Assembly (NCBI GenBank): GCA_028871455.1
Contig: JAGWNF010000004.1
Coordinates: 108,773-172,772 of the forward strand
Length of the DNA: 64,000 nt
Direction of reading: 5' to 3'
DNA from: Alphaproteobacteria bacterium
GTDB lineage: Bacteria; Pseudomonadota; Alphaproteobacteria; ATCC43930; CGMCC-115725
Position numbers and translations under genes: made by a program. The notes under the pieces were generated by a model, which did not search any database, was not told the origin of the DNA, and saw nothing but the letters and a program-made list of their open reading frames with translations. How positions within the stretch are numbered: position 1 is the stretch's first letter; every line of letters begins with the position of its first letter. Shown here piece after piece: positions 40,010 through 51,565 of this stretch.

Positions 40010-41941
40010 TCACCCGATCTGCCGCAGCACGTACCACGACACCAGCACGACGGCGCCGACGAACATGGCAAAGACGTAGTGATAGAGATAGCCGGTCTGG
40101 AACCGGCTCAGCACCGCGGCCATGCCGCGCGTCATCTTGGCGAAGCCGTCCGGGCCGAAGCCGTCGATGACCGCGCCGTCGCCCTCTTTCCACAGCACCG
40201 CGCCCATCCACATCGCCGGCCGGACGATGACCCAGTCATAGAGCTCGTCGAAATACCACTTGTTGAGCAGGAACAGGTAGATCGGCCGGAAATAGTAGGC
40301 GAACCACGCCGGCAGGCCGGTCTCGACGATGTAGGCGAGCCAGGCGACGGCGATGCCGAGCAGGCCCATCGCCAGCGGCAGCTTCGACACCCAGAACGGC
40401 ACGCTCTCGGCCGCGGCGATGCTGTCGTGGCCGGGCAGGACGAGGATCGAATCGCCCCAGAACGCCTCGCGGCCGGCGCCGACCAGCCAGTGATAGCCGA
40501 TCATGCCGGCAAAGGTCGCGCCCGCCGCCAGCACGACGAGCGGCAGGATCATCACCGGCGGCGATTCATGGACGTGCGCCATGACCTCCTTGCTGGCGCG
40601 CGCCTTGCCGTGGAAGGTCATGAAGATCAGCCGCCACGAGTAGAACGCGGTCAGGAACGCCGCGAACGTGCCGAGCCAGTAGCCGTAATGGCCGACCGTG
40701 GTGCCCGCGGCCCACGACGCCTCGAGGATCAGGTCTTTGGAGTAATAACCGGCGAAAGGCCAGATGCCGGCGAGCGCCAGGCTGCCGATCCACATCAGCA
40801 GATAGGTCATTGGAATCAGCGCGCGCAGACCGCCCATCTTGCGCATGTCCTGCTCGCCCGACACGGCGTGGATGACCGAGCCGGCGCCGAGGAACAGCAG
40901 CGCCTTGAAGAAGGCGTGCGTCAGCAGATGAAAGATCGCCGCATCGTAGGCCGAGACGCCGGCGGCGAAGAACATGTAGCCGAGCTGGCTGCACGTCGAA
41001 TAGGCGATGACGCGCTTGATGTCGTTCTGCGCCATGCCAATGGTGGCGGCGAACATCGCGGTCGAACCGCCGACCACCACCACAACCCCGAGCGCGGTCG
41101 GCGAGTATTCGAACAGCGGAGACAGCCGCGCCAGCATGAAGACGCCGGCCGTCACCATGGTCGCGGCATGGATCAGGGCCGAGACCGGTGTCGGACCCTC
41201 CATCGCGTCCGGCAGCCAGGTATGCAGGCCGAGCTGCGCCGATTTCCCCATCGCGCCGATGAACAGAAGGATGCAGGTGACGGTGATGGCATCGACCGAA
41301 TGGCCGAGGAAGTTGATGGTGTTGTGCGCGGCGTCGGGCGCGGCGGCGAAGACGGTGTCGAACTGGAGCGAACCAAAGATCAGATAGACCGAGAAGATGC
41401 CGAGCGCGAAGCCGAAATCGCCGATGCGGTTGACGACGAAGGCCTTGATCGCGGCCGCGTTGGCCGTCGGCCGGTCGTACCAGAATCCGATCAGCAGATA
41501 GGAGGCGAGGCCGACGCCTTCCCAGCCGAAGAACAGCTGCACGAAGTTGTCGCTGGTCACCAGCATCAGCATGAAGAAGGTGAACAGCGACAAGTACGAC
41601 ATGAAGCGGGGCACCGACTTGTCGTGCGCCATGTAGCCGACGGAGTAGATGTGCACCATGGCCGAGACCAGGGTGACCATCGCCACCATCACCGCCGACA
41701 GCGTGTCGAAGCGCAGAGCCCATTGGATATGGAGATCGCCGGCGCTGATCCAGGTCAGCAGATCGATGGTGCGCGGATGACCGCCGAAAGCGACGCTCCA
41801 GAAGACGATCGCGCCGAGCACGGCGGAGACGACGAGCGCGAGGCAGGTGATGAGCTGCGCCCCGCGGTCGCCGATCCAGCGGCCGAAGAACCCGGCGACG
41901 AAGGCCGCGATCAGCGGCAGGAAGACGGCGGCGACGTGCAT
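40010..41941 (-). CDS. nuoL: NADH-quinone oxidoreductase subunit L
   Basis: A 643-residue subunit, the distal antiporter-like module of complex I. FFGWEGVGLASYLLIGFWY, GKSAQLGLHTWLPDAMEGPTPVSALIHAATMVTAG and KRVIAYSTCSQLGYMFFAAG are diagnostic. The long C-terminal part includes the lateral amphipathic helix and last membrane segment (YHYVFAMFVGAVVLVSWYVL). It starts 9 bp after nuoK. No inserted gene interrupts the nuoJ-K-L-M-N order. Confidence 0.97.
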   Translation of the reverse strand: MHVAAVFLPLIAAFVAGFFGRWIGDRGAQLITCLALVVSAVLGAIVFWSVAFGGHPRTIDLLTWISAGDLHIQWALRFDTLSAVMVAMVTLVSAMVHIYSVGYMAHDKSVPRFMSYLSLFTFFMLMLVTSDNFVQLFFGWEGVGLASYLLIGFWYDRPTANAAAIKAFVVNRIGDFGFALGIFSVYLIFGSLQFDTVFAAAPDAAHNTINFLGHSVDAITVTCILLFIGAMGKSAQLGLHTWLPDAMEGPTPVSALIHAATMVTAGVFMLARLSPLFEYSPTALGVVVVVGGSTAMFAATIGMAQNDIKRVIAYSTCSQLGYMFFAAGVSAYDAAIFHLLTHAFFKALLFLGAGSVIHAVSGEQDMRKMGGLRALIPMTYLLMWIGSLALAGIWPFAGYYSKDLILEASWAAGTTVGHYGYWLGTFAAFLTAFYSWRLIFMTFHGKARASKEVMAHVHESPPVMILPLVVLAAGATFAGMIGYHWLVGAGREAFWGDSILVLPGHDSIAAAESVPFWVSKLPLAMGLLGIAVAWLAYIVETGLPAWFAYYFRPIYLFLLNKWYFDELYDWVIVRPAMWMGAVLWKEGDGAVIDGFGPDGFAKMTRGMAAVLSRFQTGYLYHYVFAMFVGAVVLVSWYVLRQIG

Positions 41942-41950
41942 CTCAGCGCT

Positions 41951-42262
41951 TCATCCCTTCATCTGGCTGATGTCTTCGACCGCGATGGTGCCGCGGTTGC
42001 GGAAATAGACCACCAGGATGGCGAGGCCGATGGCCGCCTCCGCCGCCGCGACGGTCAGCACGAACATGGCAAAGACCTGGCCGACGAGGTCGTGCAGGAA
42101 CGCCGAGAACGCGACGAAATTGATATTCACGGCCAGCAGCATCAGCTCGACCGACATCAGGATGATGATGACGTTCTTGCGGTTGAGGAAGATGCCGAAG
42201 ATGCCGAGGGTGAAGAGGATGGCGGCGACGGTCAGGTAATGGGCGAGGCCGATATGCAGCAT
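41951..42262 (-). CDS. nuoK: NADH-quinone oxidoreductase subunit K
   Basis: A 103-residue membrane subunit with three helices, homologous to MrpC. The conserved buried glutamates are in [18 protein letters not shown] and [15 protein letters not shown]. The ATG at 42262 shares one base with the nuoJ stop (TGATG); a GTG one codon earlier is possible. Length matches the family norm of about 101-103. Confidence 0.96.
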   Translation of the reverse strand: MLHIGLAHYLTVAAILFTLGIFGIFLNRKNVIIILMSVELMLLAVNINFVAFSAFLHDLVGQVFAMFVLTVAAAEAAIGLAILVVYFRNRGTIAVEDISQMKG

Positions 42263-42870
42263 CACGCGCCCTCCCCCGGCCGCACCTTGACGATCTCGAG
42301 CGTCTCGTCGCGCCGGCGCGCGACTTGGCGCGCGATGCGCTGACGGCGCGAGTCCGGCCGCGCGCGATGGGTGAGCACGATGGCGCCGATCATCGCCACC
42401 AGCAGCACGGCGCCCGCCGCCTGGAAGGCATAGACGTAATGCGTGTAGAGCAGCATGCCGAGCGCCGCGGTGTTGGTGAGCGCGCTCGGCGTCGGCGCCA
42501 TCGCCGCCTGTGACGCGCCGGGCGCCGCGACCCAGGCGCCGAAGATCAGCACCAGCTCGGCCAGCAGGATCAGGCCGACCAGCGCGCCGATCGGCAGGTA
42601 TTGCAGGAAGCCCTGGCGCAGCTCGACGAAATTGATGTCGAGCATCATCACCACGAAGAGGAACAGCACCGCCACCGCGCCGACATAGACGATGACCAGG
42701 ATCATCGCCAGGAACTCGGCGCCCAAGAGCACGAACAGGCCGGCGGCGTTGAAGAACGCCAGGATGAGGAACAGCACCGAGTGCACCGGATTGCGCGCCG
42801 AGATCACCATGACGCCCGAGGCGATGGCGACGGCGGCGAAGGCGTAGAAGGCGAGCGCCTGGATGATCAT
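42262..42870 (-). CDS. nuoJ: NADH-quinone oxidoreductase subunit J
   Basis: A 202-residue membrane subunit with five helices. The third helix region [29 protein letters not shown] contains the family's conserved pi-bulge tyrosine segment. The loop after helix 4 is rich in Ala/Pro ([16 protein letters not shown]). The C-terminal tail is basic and cytoplasmic. It starts 10 bp after nuoI and is translationally coupled to nuoK. Confidence 0.95.
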   Translation of the reverse strand: MIIQALAFYAFAAVAIASGVMVISARNPVHSVLFLILAFFNAAGLFVLLGAEFLAMILVIVYVGAVAVLFLFVVMMLDINFVELRQGFLQYLPIGALVGLILLAELVLIFGAWVAAPGASQAAMAPTPSALTNTAALGMLLYTHYVYAFQAAGAVLLVAMIGAIVLTHRARPDSRRQRIARQVARRRDETLEIVKVRPGEGA

Positions 42871-42880
42871 GCGCGGCGGC

Positions 42881-43369
42881 TCAGCGGTAGGGCGCGTCCA
42901 GCGCGAGGTTCTCGGCGATCTCCGCCTCCCAGCGGTCGCCGTTCGCGAGCAGCTTCGCCTTGTCGTAGAACAGCTCCTCGCGGGTCTCGGCGGCGAATTC
43001 GAAGTTCGGTCCTTCGACGATGGCGTCGACCGGGCACGCCTCCTGGCAGAGACCGCAATAGATGCACTTCGTCATGTCGATGTCGTAGCGCGTCGTGCGG
43101 CGGCTGCCGTCCTGGCGCGGCTCGGCCTCGATGGTGATGGCGAGCGCCGGGCACACCGCCTCGCAGAGCTTGCAGGCGATGCAGCGCTCCTCGCCGTTGG
43201 GATAGCGCCGGAGCGCGTGCTCGCCGCGGAAGCGCGGGCTCAGCGGCCCCTTCTCGTAGGGATAGTTCACGGTCACCGGCCGCTTGAACATATAGGTGAA
43301 CGTCAGCCACAGGCCGGAGACGAGTTCGGCCAGCAGCAGGCTGTAGGCGCGGCGATCGATCCGTCCCAT
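42881..43369 (-). CDS. nuoI: NADH-quinone oxidoreductase subunit I
   Basis: A 162-residue peripheral-arm subunit carrying two [4Fe-4S] clusters (N6a and N6b) that pass electrons to NuoB. The ligand sets [12 protein letters not shown] and [12 protein letters not shown] are complete. The start at 43369 ([15 protein letters not shown]) is preferred to an ATG two codons upstream because AGGAG is then 6 nt away rather than abutting. The N-terminal amphipathic helix contacts NuoH. Confidence 0.96.
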   Translation of the reverse strand: MGRIDRRAYSLLLAELVSGLWLTFTYMFKRPVTVNYPYEKGPLSPRFRGEHALRRYPNGEERCIACKLCEAVCPALAITIEAEPRQDGSRRTTRYDIDMTKCIYCGLCQEACPVDAIVEGPNFEFAAETREELFYDKAKLLANGDRWEAEIAENLALDAPYR

Positions 43370-43378
43370 GGCCATCTC

Positions 43379-44401
43379 CTAAGCCGGAAGCCTGCCGGTG
43401 AACACCAGGAACGCAGCGGTCGCGGCGAGCCAGCCGAGCGACAGCGGCAGGAACACCTTCCAGCCGAGCCGCATCAGTTGATCGTAGCGGAAGCGCGGCA
43501 TGGTGGCGCGCACCCAGAGGAAGCAGAACAGCACGAAGGCGATCTTGGCGAAGAACCAGGCCGCATCCCACAGATGCGCCAGCACGCCGGTGAAGGGTTG
43601 GATGTTGAACGGTGCGAGCCAGCCGCCGAGGAACAGGATGCTGGTCATTGCGCTCATCAGGATCATGTTGGCGTATTCGCCGAGATAGAAGAGCGCGAAG
43701 GTCATCGACGAGTATTCGACGAAGAAGCCGGCGACCAGCTCGGACTCGCCTTCGGGCAGGTCGAAGGGCGAGCGGTTGGTCTCGGCCAGGCCCGAGATGA
43801 AGAACACGACGAACATCGGGAAGAGCGGCAGGCAGAACCAGACCGTCTTCTGCGCCTCGACGATGGCCGAAAGGTTGAGCGAGCCGACGCACAGCAGCAC
43901 CGAGACGATGACGAAGCCGATCGAGACCTCGTAGGACACCATCTGCGCCGCCGAGCGCAGGCCGCCGAGGAAGGCGTAGCGCGAGTTCGACGACCAGCCG
44001 GCCATGATGATGCCGTAGACGCCGAGCGACGAGACTGCGAAGAGATAGAGGATGCCGACGTTGATGTTGGCGAGGACCACACCGGCGCTGAACGGGATCA
44101 CCGCCCAGGCGATGAGGCTGAGCATGAAGGTGACGATCGGCGCGGCGACGAAGACGACGCGATTGGCGCCGGACGGAATCACCGTCTCCTTCATCAGCAG
44201 CTTGAGGCCGTCGGCGAAGGGCTGCAGCAGGCCGAACGGTCCGACGACGTTCGGCCCCTTGCGGAGCTGCGCCGCCGCCAGCACCTTGCGCTCGGCGTAG
44301 GTCAGATACGCGACCGCGACCAGCAGCGGCACGACAATCGCCAGGATCTCGACGATCGTGATCGCCGTCGGCAGGCCGTAACTGTCCCAGAACTTAACCA
44401 T
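43379..44401 (-). CDS. nuoH: NADH-quinone oxidoreductase subunit H
   Basis: A 340-residue membrane subunit of eight helices that forms the quinone-access chamber with NuoB and Nuo[39 protein letters not shown] and the loop [23 protein letters not shown] carry the conserved charged residues of the E-channel. Its ATG overlaps the nuoG stop by 8 bp. Length is typical. Confidence 0.97.
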   Translation of the reverse strand: MVKFWDSYGLPTAITIVEILAIVVPLLVAVAYLTYAERKVLAAAQLRKGPNVVGPFGLLQPFADGLKLLMKETVIPSGANRVVFVAAPIVTFMLSLIAWAVIPFSAGVVLANINVGILYLFAVSSLGVYGIIMAGWSSNSRYAFLGGLRSAAQMVSYEVSIGFVIVSVLLCVGSLNLSAIVEAQKTVWFCLPLFPMFVVFFISGLAETNRSPFDLPEGESELVAGFFVEYSSMTFALFYLGEYANMILMSAMTSILFLGGWLAPFNIQPFTGVLAHLWDAAWFFAKIAFVLFCFLWVRATMPRFRYDQLMRLGWKVFLPLSLGWLAATAAFLVFTGRLPA

Positions 44402-46451
44402 GCGTGCCGGTCCTGGCGCCGGCGCCGAATTGCGCGGCGCATTCCGCCATGGTCGGCGAGGCGCGGCTGATCGGATCGGTGCGGTAGAAATCGGCGATCG
44501 GATAGGCGAAGGGCTCGCGCTCGACGCGGCCGTCCTGGCCGAACTTGCCCCAGGCGGAACGCGGCGTCTCGTCGATGCGGCCGAAGACCGGATTGACCTC
44601 GACCAGATGCCGGCGCAGGGCGCGGAGATTGTCGTAGGGCAGCTTGCGGCCGAGCACCTCGGACAGCGCGCGCAGGATCGTCCAGTCGTCGCGCGCCTCG
44701 CCGGGCGGGAAGACGGCACGCCGGCCGTGCTGCACGCGACCCTCGGTGTTGACGTAGGTCGCGTCCTTCTCGGTATAGGCGGCGCCCGGCAGCACGACGT
44801 CGGCGCGGTGCGCGCCGGCGTCGCCGTGATGGCCCTGATAGACAACGAAGGCCTTGCCGAGACGCTTCATGTCGATCTCGTCGGCGCCGAGCAGATAGAC
44901 GAACTCGATCTCGCCCTTCTCGCAGGCAGACAGGATACCGGCGGTGTCGCGGCCACTCGCCTGCGGCACGAATCCCAGATCGAGGCCGCCGACGCGCGCC
45001 GCCGCGGTATGCAGCACGTTGAAGCCGTTCCAGTCCTCGCGCGCCATGCCGGCGCCTTCGGCCAGCGTCCGCGCCAGATGCAGGACCGCCGCGCCGTCGC
45101 GCCGCCGGAGCGCGCCCTGGCCCAGCACCAGCATCGGCTTTTTCGCCGCCTTGAGCGTCTCGGCGAAGGGATGATTGCCGGCGACGAGATCGGCCAGCGT
45201 CTCGGGTCCGGCGCCGAGCCATTCGACCGGATAGGTCAGGTCGCGCGGCGCGCCAATGCCGGCGACCTTGAAGCCGCCCTGGAGCCAGCGCTTCCGCAGC
45301 CGCGCGTTGACGATCGGCGCTTCCCAGCGCGGATGCGTGCCGATCAGCAGGCAAACGTCGGCCTCTTCGATGCCGGCGATGGTGGTGTTGAAGAGGTACC
45401 CGGCGCGGCAGGACGGATCGAGCGCGGCGCCGTCCTGGCGGCAGTCGAGATGGGGCGAGCCCAGCGCCGCCATCAGCTCCTTGAGCGCCAGCATCGACTC
45501 GCAATCGGCGAGATCGCCGGCGAGCGCCGCGATGCGCGGGCCGGATACGCCGCGCAGCCGCGCCGCGATCGCGCCGAAGGCGTCGTGCCACGTCGCCTCG
45601 GCGAGCTTGCCGTTCTTGCGGACATAGGGCACGTCGAGCCGCCGCCGCGTCAGGCCGTCGAGCGCGAAGCGCGTCTTGTTGGAAATCCATTCCTCATTGA
45701 TTGCCTCGTTGAGGCGCGGCAGCACGCGCAGCACCTGGCCGCCGCGCGCGTCGACGCGGATGTTGGAGCCGACCGCGTCGAGCACGTCGACACTCTCGAC
45801 CTTGGTCAGTTCCCACGGTCGCGCGACAAAGGCGTAGGGCTTCGCGGTCAGCGCGCCGACCGGGCAGAGATCGACGATGTTGGCCGACAGTTCCGACGAC
45901 AGCGTGCGCTCGATATAGGTGCCGATCTCCATGTCCTCGCCGCGGCCGGTGGCGCCGAGATCCTCGACGCCGGCGATCTCGGTCGCGAAGCGGATGCAGC
46001 GCGTGCAGTGGATACAGCGGTTCATGCTGGTCGCGACCAGCGGTCCGAAATTCTTGTCCTTCACCGCGCGCTTGTTCTCGATGTAGCGGCCGCGGTCGAA
46101 GCCGTAAGCCATCGCCTGATCCTGCAGGTCGCATTCGCCGCCCTGGTCGCAGATCGGGCAGTCGAGCGGATGGTTGATCAGCAGGAACTCCATCACGCCG
46201 TGGCGCGCCTTCTTGGCCTTCTCACTGTCGGTGTGGATCACCATGCCGTCGGCGGCGGGCATGGCGCAGGACGCGATCGGCTTCGGCGCCTTCTCCTGCT
46301 CGACCAGGCACATGCGGCAGTTGCCGGCGATGCTCAGACGCGCATGGAAGCAGAAATGCGCCACCTCGAAACCGGCCTGCTGGCAGGCCTGGAGCACCGT
46401 GGTGCCCGCCGGCACCTCGATCGCCTTGCCGTTGATCGTGAGCTTGGGCAT
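44394..46451 (-). CDS. nuoG: NADH-quinone oxidoreductase subunit G
   Basis: A 685-residue iron-sulfur subunit. An N-terminal ferredoxin domain binds [2Fe-2S] N1b ([15 protein letters not shown] and the later CAMP). The next segment carries the His-Cys ligands of N5 ([18 protein letters not shown]) and the N4 ligands ([17 protein letters not shown]). The rest is a degenerate molybdopterin oxidoreductase-like domain without cofactor. A long antisense reading frame covers this gene but has no sign of being coding. It starts 3 bp after nuoF. Confidence 0.96.
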   Translation of the reverse strand: MPKLTINGKAIEVPAGTTVLQACQQAGFEVAHFCFHARLSIAGNCRMCLVEQEKAPKPIASCAMPAADGMVIHTDSEKAKKARHGVMEFLLINHPLDCPICDQGGECDLQDQAMAYGFDRGRYIENKRAVKDKNFGPLVATSMNRCIHCTRCIRFATEIAGVEDLGATGRGEDMEIGTYIERTLSSELSANIVDLCPVGALTAKPYAFVARPWELTKVESVDVLDAVGSNIRVDARGGQVLRVLPRLNEAINEEWISNKTRFALDGLTRRRLDVPYVRKNGKLAEATWHDAFGAIAARLRGVSGPRIAALAGDLADCESMLALKELMAALGSPHLDCRQDGAALDPSCRAGYLFNTTIAGIEEADVCLLIGTHPRWEAPIVNARLRKRWLQGGFKVAGIGAPRDLTYPVEWLGAGPETLADLVAGNHPFAETLKAAKKPMLVLGQGALRRRDGAAVLHLARTLAEGAGMAREDWNGFNVLHTAAARVGGLDLGFVPQASGRDTAGILSACEKGEIEFVYLLGADEIDMKRLGKAFVVYQGHHGDAGAHRADVVLPGAAYTEKDATYVNTEGRVQHGRRAVFPPGEARDDWTILRALSEVLGRKLPYDNLRALRRHLVEVNPVFGRIDETPRSAWGKFGQDGRVEREPFAYPIADFYRTDPISRASPTMAECAAQFGAGARTGTHG

Positions 46452-46454
46452 CGC

Positions 46455-47753
46455 CTACTCCGCCGCCGCCCGCGTCGCGTGCGCGCGGTATTCGTGCATG
46501 CGACGCTCGAGCTCGGGCCGGAAGTGTCGGATCAGGCCCTGCACCGGCCAAGCCGCGGCGTCGCCCAGCGCGCAGATGGTGTGGCCCTCGACCTCGAGCG
46601 AGACGTCGAGCAGCATGTCGATTTCGCGCGGCTCGGCCTTGCCTTGCACCATGCGCTCCATTACGCGCCACATCCAGCCGGTACCCTCGCGGCACGGCGT
46701 GCACTGGCCGCAGCTTTCGTGCTTGTAGAACTGCGACAGCCGCGCGATCGCCTTGACGATGTCGGTCGACTTGTCCATGACGATGACCGCAGCGGTGCCG
46801 AGGCCCGACTTGACGTCGCGCAGCGCGTCGAAATCCATCAGCACGGTGTCGCAGATCGACTTCGGGATCACCGGCACCGACGAGCCGCCGGGAATCACGG
46901 CGAGCAGGTTGTCCCAGCCGCCGCGCACGCCGCCAGCGTGCTTCTCGATGAGCTCCTTGAGCGGGATGCTCATCGCCTCCTCGACGTTACAGGGCTGCTC
47001 GACGTGGCCCGAGATGCAATAGACCTTGGTGCCTTCGTTCTTCGGCCGGCCGATGCCGGCGAACCACGACCCGCCACGGCGCAGGATGGTCGGTACGACG
47101 GCGATGGTCTCGACGTTGTTGACCGTCGAGGGACAGCCATAGAGGCCGACCGCGGCCGGGAACGGCGGTTTCAGGCGCGGCTGGCCCTTCTTGCCCTCGA
47201 GCGATTCAAGCAGGCCGGTCTCCTCGCCGCAGATATAGGCGCCGGCACCGCGATGGAGCTTGATCTCGAAATCGAAGCCCGAGCCGCAGGCGTTCTTGCC
47301 GACGAGGCCGGCGGCGTAGGCCTCGTCGATCGCCGCCTGGAGGACCTGCGCCTCGTTGTAGAACTCGCCGCGGATGTAGATGTAGCAGTGATGCGCGCCC
47401 ATGCCGACGCCGGCGAGCAGGCAGCCCTCGATCAGCTTCTGCGGATCGTGGCGGATGATGTCGCGATCCTTGCAGGTGCCGGGCTCGCTCTCGTCGGCGT
47501 TGACGATAAGATAGCTCGGCCGGTCGGTCTGCTTCGGCATGAACGACCATTTGAGGCCCGTTGGGAATCCTGCTCCTCCTCGGCCGCGCAGGCCGGAGGC
47601 CTTGACCTCGTTGGCGATCCAGTCGCGGCCCTTGGCGACCAGATCCTTGGTGCCGTCCCAGTCGCCGCGCTTGCGCGCGCCCTGGGCGCCGTCGAGATGC
47701 CAGTCGAACTGGCCGTAGAGATTGGTGAAGATGCGGTCCTTGTCGGCGAGCAT
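46455..47753 (-). CDS. nuoF: NADH-quinone oxidoreductase subunit F
   Basis: A 432-residue flavoprotein that oxidises NADH. The Rossmann-like NADH/FMN site [16 protein letters not shown], the [13 protein letters not shown] segment and the glycine-rich [17 protein letters not shown] are present. The [4Fe-4S] N3 ligands [12 protein letters not shown] lie near the C-terminus. The ATG shares a base with the nuoE stop (TGATG). It acts with NuoE and NuoG as the NADH dehydrogenase module. Confidence 0.97.
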   Translation of the reverse strand: MLADKDRIFTNLYGQFDWHLDGAQGARKRGDWDGTKDLVAKGRDWIANEVKASGLRGRGGAGFPTGLKWSFMPKQTDRPSYLIVNADESEPGTCKDRDIIRHDPQKLIEGCLLAGVGMGAHHCYIYIRGEFYNEAQVLQAAIDEAYAAGLVGKNACGSGFDFEIKLHRGAGAYICGEETGLLESLEGKKGQPRLKPPFPAAVGLYGCPSTVNNVETIAVVPTILRRGGSWFAGIGRPKNEGTKVYCISGHVEQPCNVEEAMSIPLKELIEKHAGGVRGGWDNLLAVIPGGSSVPVIPKSICDTVLMDFDALRDVKSGLGTAAVIVMDKSTDIVKAIARLSQFYKHESCGQCTPCREGTGWMWRVMERMVQGKAEPREIDMLLDVSLEVEGHTICALGDAAAWPVQGLIRHFRPELERRMHEYRAHATRAAAE

Positions 47754-48379
47754 CAGCGCTTGCCTCCGGCGAACGAAAGATCCTTGAGCGTCGTCGGTCC
47801 GCCCGCGGGTGCCGAGGTCTGGCGTTTCTTCACCGAGCCGACCGGCGGCTTGCCGCCGCGCTTCAGCGCGTCGATCAGCGCCTCGGTCGAGACCCCGTCG
47901 AGATCCTCGTAGAAGTCGTCGTTGACCTGGATGATCGGCGCGTTGACGCAGGCGCCGAGGCACTCGACTTCCTTGAGCGTGAACTGGCCGTCGGCCGTGG
48001 TCTCGCCGATGCCGACGCCGAGCTTCTTCTTGCAGGCCGCGACCACCTCGTCCGAGCCGCGCAGCCAGCAGGGCGTCGTGGTGCAAATCTGGAAGAAGTG
48101 CTTTCCGACCGGCTTCAGGTTGAACATGGTGTAGAAGGTCGCGACCTCGTAGACGCGGATGCGCGGCATGCCGAGCATGTCGGCGACCGCGTCCATCGCC
48201 GCGCGCGGCAACCAGTTGTCGTGCTGGCGCTGCGCTAAGTCGAGAAGCGGCAGCACCGCGCTCGCCTGGCGGCCGGGCGGATATTTGGCGATATGAGCCT
48301 GCGCCTTCTTCAGGTTCTCGGGCGTGAAGGCAAAGCTCGTCGGCTGCGCCACCGGCGCGGAATTGTCGTGCGCGCTCAT
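47753..48379 (-). CDS. nuoE: NADH-quinone oxidoreductase subunit E
   Basis: A 208-residue thioredoxin-fold subunit with the [2Fe-2S] N1a cluster; ligands are in [10 protein letters not shown] and CLGACVNAP. The N-terminal helical part ([20 protein letters not shown]) matches the family. A Lys/Pro-rich tail of about 40 residues extends beyond the core, as is common in alphaproteobacteria. ATG overlaps the nuoD stop (ATGA). Confidence 0.96.
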   Translation of the reverse strand: MSAHDNSAPVAQPTSFAFTPENLKKAQAHIAKYPPGRQASAVLPLLDLAQRQHDNWLPRAAMDAVADMLGMPRIRVYEVATFYTMFNLKPVGKHFFQICTTTPCWLRGSDEVVAACKKKLGVGIGETTADGQFTLKEVECLGACVNAPIIQVNDDFYEDLDGVSTEALIDALKRGGKPPVGSVKKRQTSAPAGGPTTLKDLSFAGGKR

Positions 48380-49593
48380 CGATCGATCTCGCCGAAGACG
48401 ATGTCCATCGAGCCGATGATCGCCACCACGTCGGCCAGCATGTGGCCGCGCGACACGAAATCGGTGCTTTGCAGGAAGGCATAACCCGGTGCCCGGATCT
48501 TGCAGCGGTAGGGCCGGTTTGAACCGTCGGCGACGACATAGACGCCGAACTCGCCCTTGGGTGCCTCGACCGCGGTATAGGTCTCGCCCGCCGGCACGTG
48601 GTAGCCCTCGGTGTAGAGCTTGAAATGGTGGATCAGCGCCTCCATCGAGCTCTTCATCTCGGTGCGCGGCGGCGGCGCCACTTTGCGGTCGTCGACCATA
48701 TGCGGGCCGGCCGGCATGTTGTCGATGCACTGCCGGATGATGCGCAGGCTCTGGCGCATCTCCTCCATCCGCACCAGGTAGCGGTCCCAGCAATCGCCGT
48801 TCTTGCCGATCGGAATGTCGAAATCCATCTCGCCGTAGGCGTCGTAGGGCTGCGCCTTGCGCAGGTCCCACGGCACGCCCGAGGCGCGCAGCATCGGGCC
48901 GGAAAAGCCCCAGTCGATCGCCTGCTCGCGCGTCATGCGGCCGATGTCGACGGTGCGCTGCTTGAAGATGCGGTTCTCGGTCAGCAGCCGCTCGAGATCG
49001 TCGACGCGCTTGGGAAACTGCTCGCAGAAGGCGGCGATGTCCTCGAGCAGGCCGGGGCCCAAATCCTGATGCACGCCGCCCGGCCGGAAATAGTTGGCAT
49101 GGAGCCGCGCGCCGGAGGCGCGCTCGTAGAATTCCATCAGCTTCTCGCGCTCCTCGAAGCCCCAGAGCAGCGGCGTGATAGCGCCGACGTCGAGCGCGAA
49201 GGCGGTCAGGTTGAGGAGATGGTTCAGGATGCGCGTGATCTCGGCGTACATCACGCGGATGTATTGCGCGCGCGGCGGCGGCGTGATGCCCATCAACTTC
49301 TCGACCGCGAGCGCGAAAGCGTGCTCCTGCGACATCGGCGAGACGTAATCGAGCCGGTCGAAATACGGCGTCGCCTGGATATAGGTCTTGTACTCGATCA
49401 GCTTCTCGGTGCCGCGATGCAGGAGGCCGATATGCGGATCGGCGCGCTCGATGACCTCGCCGTCCATCTCCAGCACCAGGCGCAGCACGCCGTGTGCCGC
49501 CGGATGCTGTGGACCGAAGTTCATCGTGAAGCTCTTGATCGCGGCTTCGTCGGCGATGGCGGGCCGGTTCACGGGCGCGGCGTCGGCGCTCAT
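48376..49593 (-). CDS. nuoD: NADH-quinone oxidoreductase subunit D
   Basis: A 405-residue 49-kDa-type subunit that forms the quinone-binding pocket with Nuo[25 protein letters not shown] and [15 protein letters not shown] near the start and the C-terminal [11 protein letters not shown] are diagnostic. It is separate from NuoC, unlike the fused E. coli NuoCD. ATG at 49593 overlaps the nuoC stop as ATGA. Confidence 0.97.
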   Translation of the reverse strand: MSADAAPVNRPAIADEAAIKSFTMNFGPQHPAAHGVLRLVLEMDGEVIERADPHIGLLHRGTEKLIEYKTYIQATPYFDRLDYVSPMSQEHAFALAVEKLMGITPPPRAQYIRVMYAEITRILNHLLNLTAFALDVGAITPLLWGFEEREKLMEFYERASGARLHANYFRPGGVHQDLGPGLLEDIAAFCEQFPKRVDDLERLLTENRIFKQRTVDIGRMTREQAIDWGFSGPMLRASGVPWDLRKAQPYDAYGEMDFDIPIGKNGDCWDRYLVRMEEMRQSLRIIRQCIDNMPAGPHMVDDRKVAPPPRTEMKSSMEALIHHFKLYTEGYHVPAGETYTAVEAPKGEFGVYVVADGSNRPYRCKIRAPGYAFLQSTDFVSRGHMLADVVAIIGSMDIVFGEIDR

Positions 49594-50204
49594 GGCGAAC
49601 CCTCCCCGCCCGCCTTCTCGTCGCCGGGCAGGATGGTGTTCATACCCTCCCACGGCGACAGGAAGTCGAAGCTGCGAAACTCCTGCTTGAGCTTCACCGG
49701 CTCGTAGACGACGCGCTTCTGCTCCTCGTCGTAGCGCACCTCGACATAGCCAGTGAGCGGGAAGTCCTTGCGCAGCGGATGGCCCTCGAAGCCGTAGTCG
49801 GTGAGGATGCGGCGCAGATCGGGATGATCGGCGAAATAGACTCCCAACATGTCCCAGCACTCGCGCTCGAACCAGCCGGCGGCGCTGTAGACCGGCGTCG
49901 CCGACGGCACCGGACTCTGCTCGTCGGTGTTGACCTTGAGCCGGATGCGCTGGTTGTGGGTCAGGCTCAGCAGGTTGTAGACGACCTCGAAGCGCTCCGG
50001 CCGCTCGGGATAGTCGACACCGCAGATGTCGACCAGCACGTCGAAGCGGCAATCGCGATCGTCACGCAGGAATTGCAGCACGCGCACGATCGCCTCGCGT
50101 CGCACGGTCACCATCAGCTCGTCGAGCGCGAGCGCGCGATGCAGCACGTCCTGCGGAAAGGCGGCGGCCACCTTCTCGCCGACGGCCTCAAGCGGCTGGG
50201 TCAT
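49590..50204 (-). CDS. nuoC: NADH-quinone oxidoreductase subunit C
   Basis: A 204-residue 30-kDa-type subunit of the peripheral arm, no cofactor. The conserved [34 protein letters not shown] and the signature [39 protein letters not shown] are present. It starts 24 bp after nuoB and is coupled to nuoD by a 4-bp overlap. Confidence 0.97.
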   Translation of the reverse strand: MTQPLEAVGEKVAAAFPQDVLHRALALDELMVTVRREAIVRVLQFLRDDRDCRFDVLVDICGVDYPERPERFEVVYNLLSLTHNQRIRLKVNTDEQSPVPSATPVYSAAGWFERECWDMLGVYFADHPDLRRILTDYGFEGHPLRKDFPLTGYVEVRYDEEQKRVVYEPVKLKQEFRSFDFLSPWEGMNTILPGDEKAGGEGSP

Positions 50205-50228
50205 TCTGAATCCTGCTCGACATCACCA

Positions 50229-50726
50229 TCAGCGCGTGATGCGCCGCTCGCGACGAATCTTCTTCTGCAGCTGCAACACACCATAAAGCAACGCTTCGGC
50301 GGTGGGCGGGCAGCCGGGGACGTAGATGTCCACGGGCACGACGCGGTCGCAGCCACGCACCACCGAGTAGGAATAATGGTAATAGCCGCCGCCGTTGGCG
50401 CAGGAGCCCATCGAGATTACCCAGCGCGGCTCGGCCATCTGGTCGTAGACCTTGCGCAGCGCGGGCGCCATCTTGTTGCACAGCGTGCCGGCGACGATCA
50501 TCACGTCGGACTGCCGCGGGCTCGGCCGGAACACCACGCCAAAGCGGTCGAGGTCATAGCGCGACGCCGCGCTGTGCATCATCTCGACTGCGCAGCAGGC
50601 GAGGCCGAAGGTCATCGGCCAGAGCGAGCCGGTTTGCGCCCACTTCACCAGCTGGTCGACGGTGGAGAGGATGAAACCCTGACGGCGCGCTTCACTGAAC
50701 GTATCGGCCGGAGCGATCACTCCCAT
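50229..50726 (-). CDS. nuoB: NADH-quinone oxidoreductase subunit B
   Basis: A 165-residue subunit holding the terminal [4Fe-4S] cluster N2, which reduces quinone. The four ligands are the tandem Cys44-Cys45 ([10 protein letters not shown]), Cys109 (GSCANGGG) and Cys139 (VPGCPP), an intact set. The start at 50726 is the best match to family N-termini and overlaps nuoA by 10 bp; a seven-codon extension is possible. Confidence 0.96.
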   Translation of the reverse strand: MGVIAPADTFSEARRQGFILSTVDQLVKWAQTGSLWPMTFGLACCAVEMMHSAASRYDLDRFGVVFRPSPRQSDVMIVAGTLCNKMAPALRKVYDQMAEPRWVISMGSCANGGGYYHYSYSVVRGCDRVVPVDIYVPGCPPTAEALLYGVLQLQKKIRRERRITR

Positions 50727-51082
50727 TCGAGCGCTCCCGTCTTCCACTCATAGATGAAGCCGACGGTAAGGACGCCGAGGAACACCATCATCGACCAGAA
50801 GCCGAAGACGCCGATCTTGCCGAGAGCCACCGCCCACGGAAACAGGAAGGCGACCTCGAGGTCGAAGATGATGAACAGCAGCGACACCAGGTAGAACCGT
50901 ACGTCGAACTTGGCGCGCGCGTCGGAGAACGGCGGGAAGCCGCACTCGTAGGGCGACAGCTTCTCCGAATCGGGCCGCTGCTTCACCAGGATGAACGACG
51001 CCAGGACGATGACGATCGACAGCGCCAGCGCGATCCCGATGAAGATCAGGATCGGAAGGTACTCGCGCAGCAGGCTATCCAT
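50717..51082 (-). CDS. nuoA: NADH-quinone oxidoreductase subunit A
   Basis: A 121-residue membrane subunit with three helices, first gene of the complete 14-gene nuo operon. The loop [44 protein letters not shown] is diagnostic. The ATG at 51082 has GGGAG 8 nt upstream and is preferred over an in-frame start five codons earlier. tRNA-Asp lies 67 bp upstream on the same strand, with no visible terminator between, so the operon may be transcribed from the tRNA promoter. Confidence 0.96.
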   Translation of the reverse strand: MDSLLREYLPILIFIGIALALSIVIVLASFILVKQRPDSEKLSPYECGFPPFSDARAKFDVRFYLVSLLFIIFDLEVAFLFPWAVALGKIGVFGFWSMMVFLGVLTVGFIYEWKTGALEWE

Positions 51083-51149
51083 CAACACCGCTCCCAAAAC
51101 GAGCGCGATAGTGGGCTGCGAAAGGCGAAGCTGACGCCGTCACGCGAAA

Positions 51150-51226
<77 letters not shown>

Positions 51227-51250
51227 GCAGCACCGACACCGCGGCGGCCA

Positions 51251-51280
51251 GTCCTACCCCCGCAAACCCTGGAGTGTCAA
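51251..51280 (-). promoter_or_regulatory. Promoter for tRNA-Asp (and possibly nuo)
   Basis: The minus strand has TTGACA (51275-51280), 18 bp, then TAGGAC (51251-51256), a full -35 match with a weak -10. The start of transcription would fall about 19 nt before the tRNA, a normal leader length. Confidence 0.45.
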
Positions 51281-51565
51281 GCTTGGGAGGCCGGATTTTC
51301 CCAAGTTTTCCTTGGTTTTCCGGCCGATTTCGGCGGTGCGGTATCGCATCGCACCATCGCCCGCATCCAGGATCGAAATTCGCGCGGCCGTAACGCCGTT
51401 CTGATGTGGCGCACGACGCGACGCGATTCAACCGGGGCGGCACGACTTAAGCGGACCGACGGCATTCATCATGAATCGTCGTCGGCGGATTTGACGTTCG
51501 CGCGCGACGGTCCGCGATTTCGCCAGCATTTCGGCCGTTGGCCCGCACCTTGCTGCTCAATAGGC
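51281..51565. other. Gene-free region between tRNA-Asp and the GT2 gene
   Basis: I see no supported gene here. An in-frame extension of the GT2 gene crosses it but has no family similarity. The only structure noted is a perfect 13-bp palindrome ATTCAT-C-ATGAAT (51464-51476), about 90 bp before the GT2 start. No copy of a tRNA 3' end, as expected for an island attachment site, is visible. Confidence 0.5.

Noticed and set aside
44400..47912. A 1170-codon open frame on the plus strand across nuoG and nuoF, and similar long antisense frames over nuoL, mmsA, rnj and lon
   Set aside because: They lie exactly opposite well-identified genes, have no recognisable motifs and are rich in Arg, Ala, Asp, His and Gly, as expected from the complement of high-GC codons.
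51227..51565. Attachment site for the glycan block (a duplicate of the tRNA-Val 3' end)
   Set aside because: I searched by eye for GGTGGGCGAT-like sequence near tRNA-Asp and found none; the insertion mechanism remains unknown.
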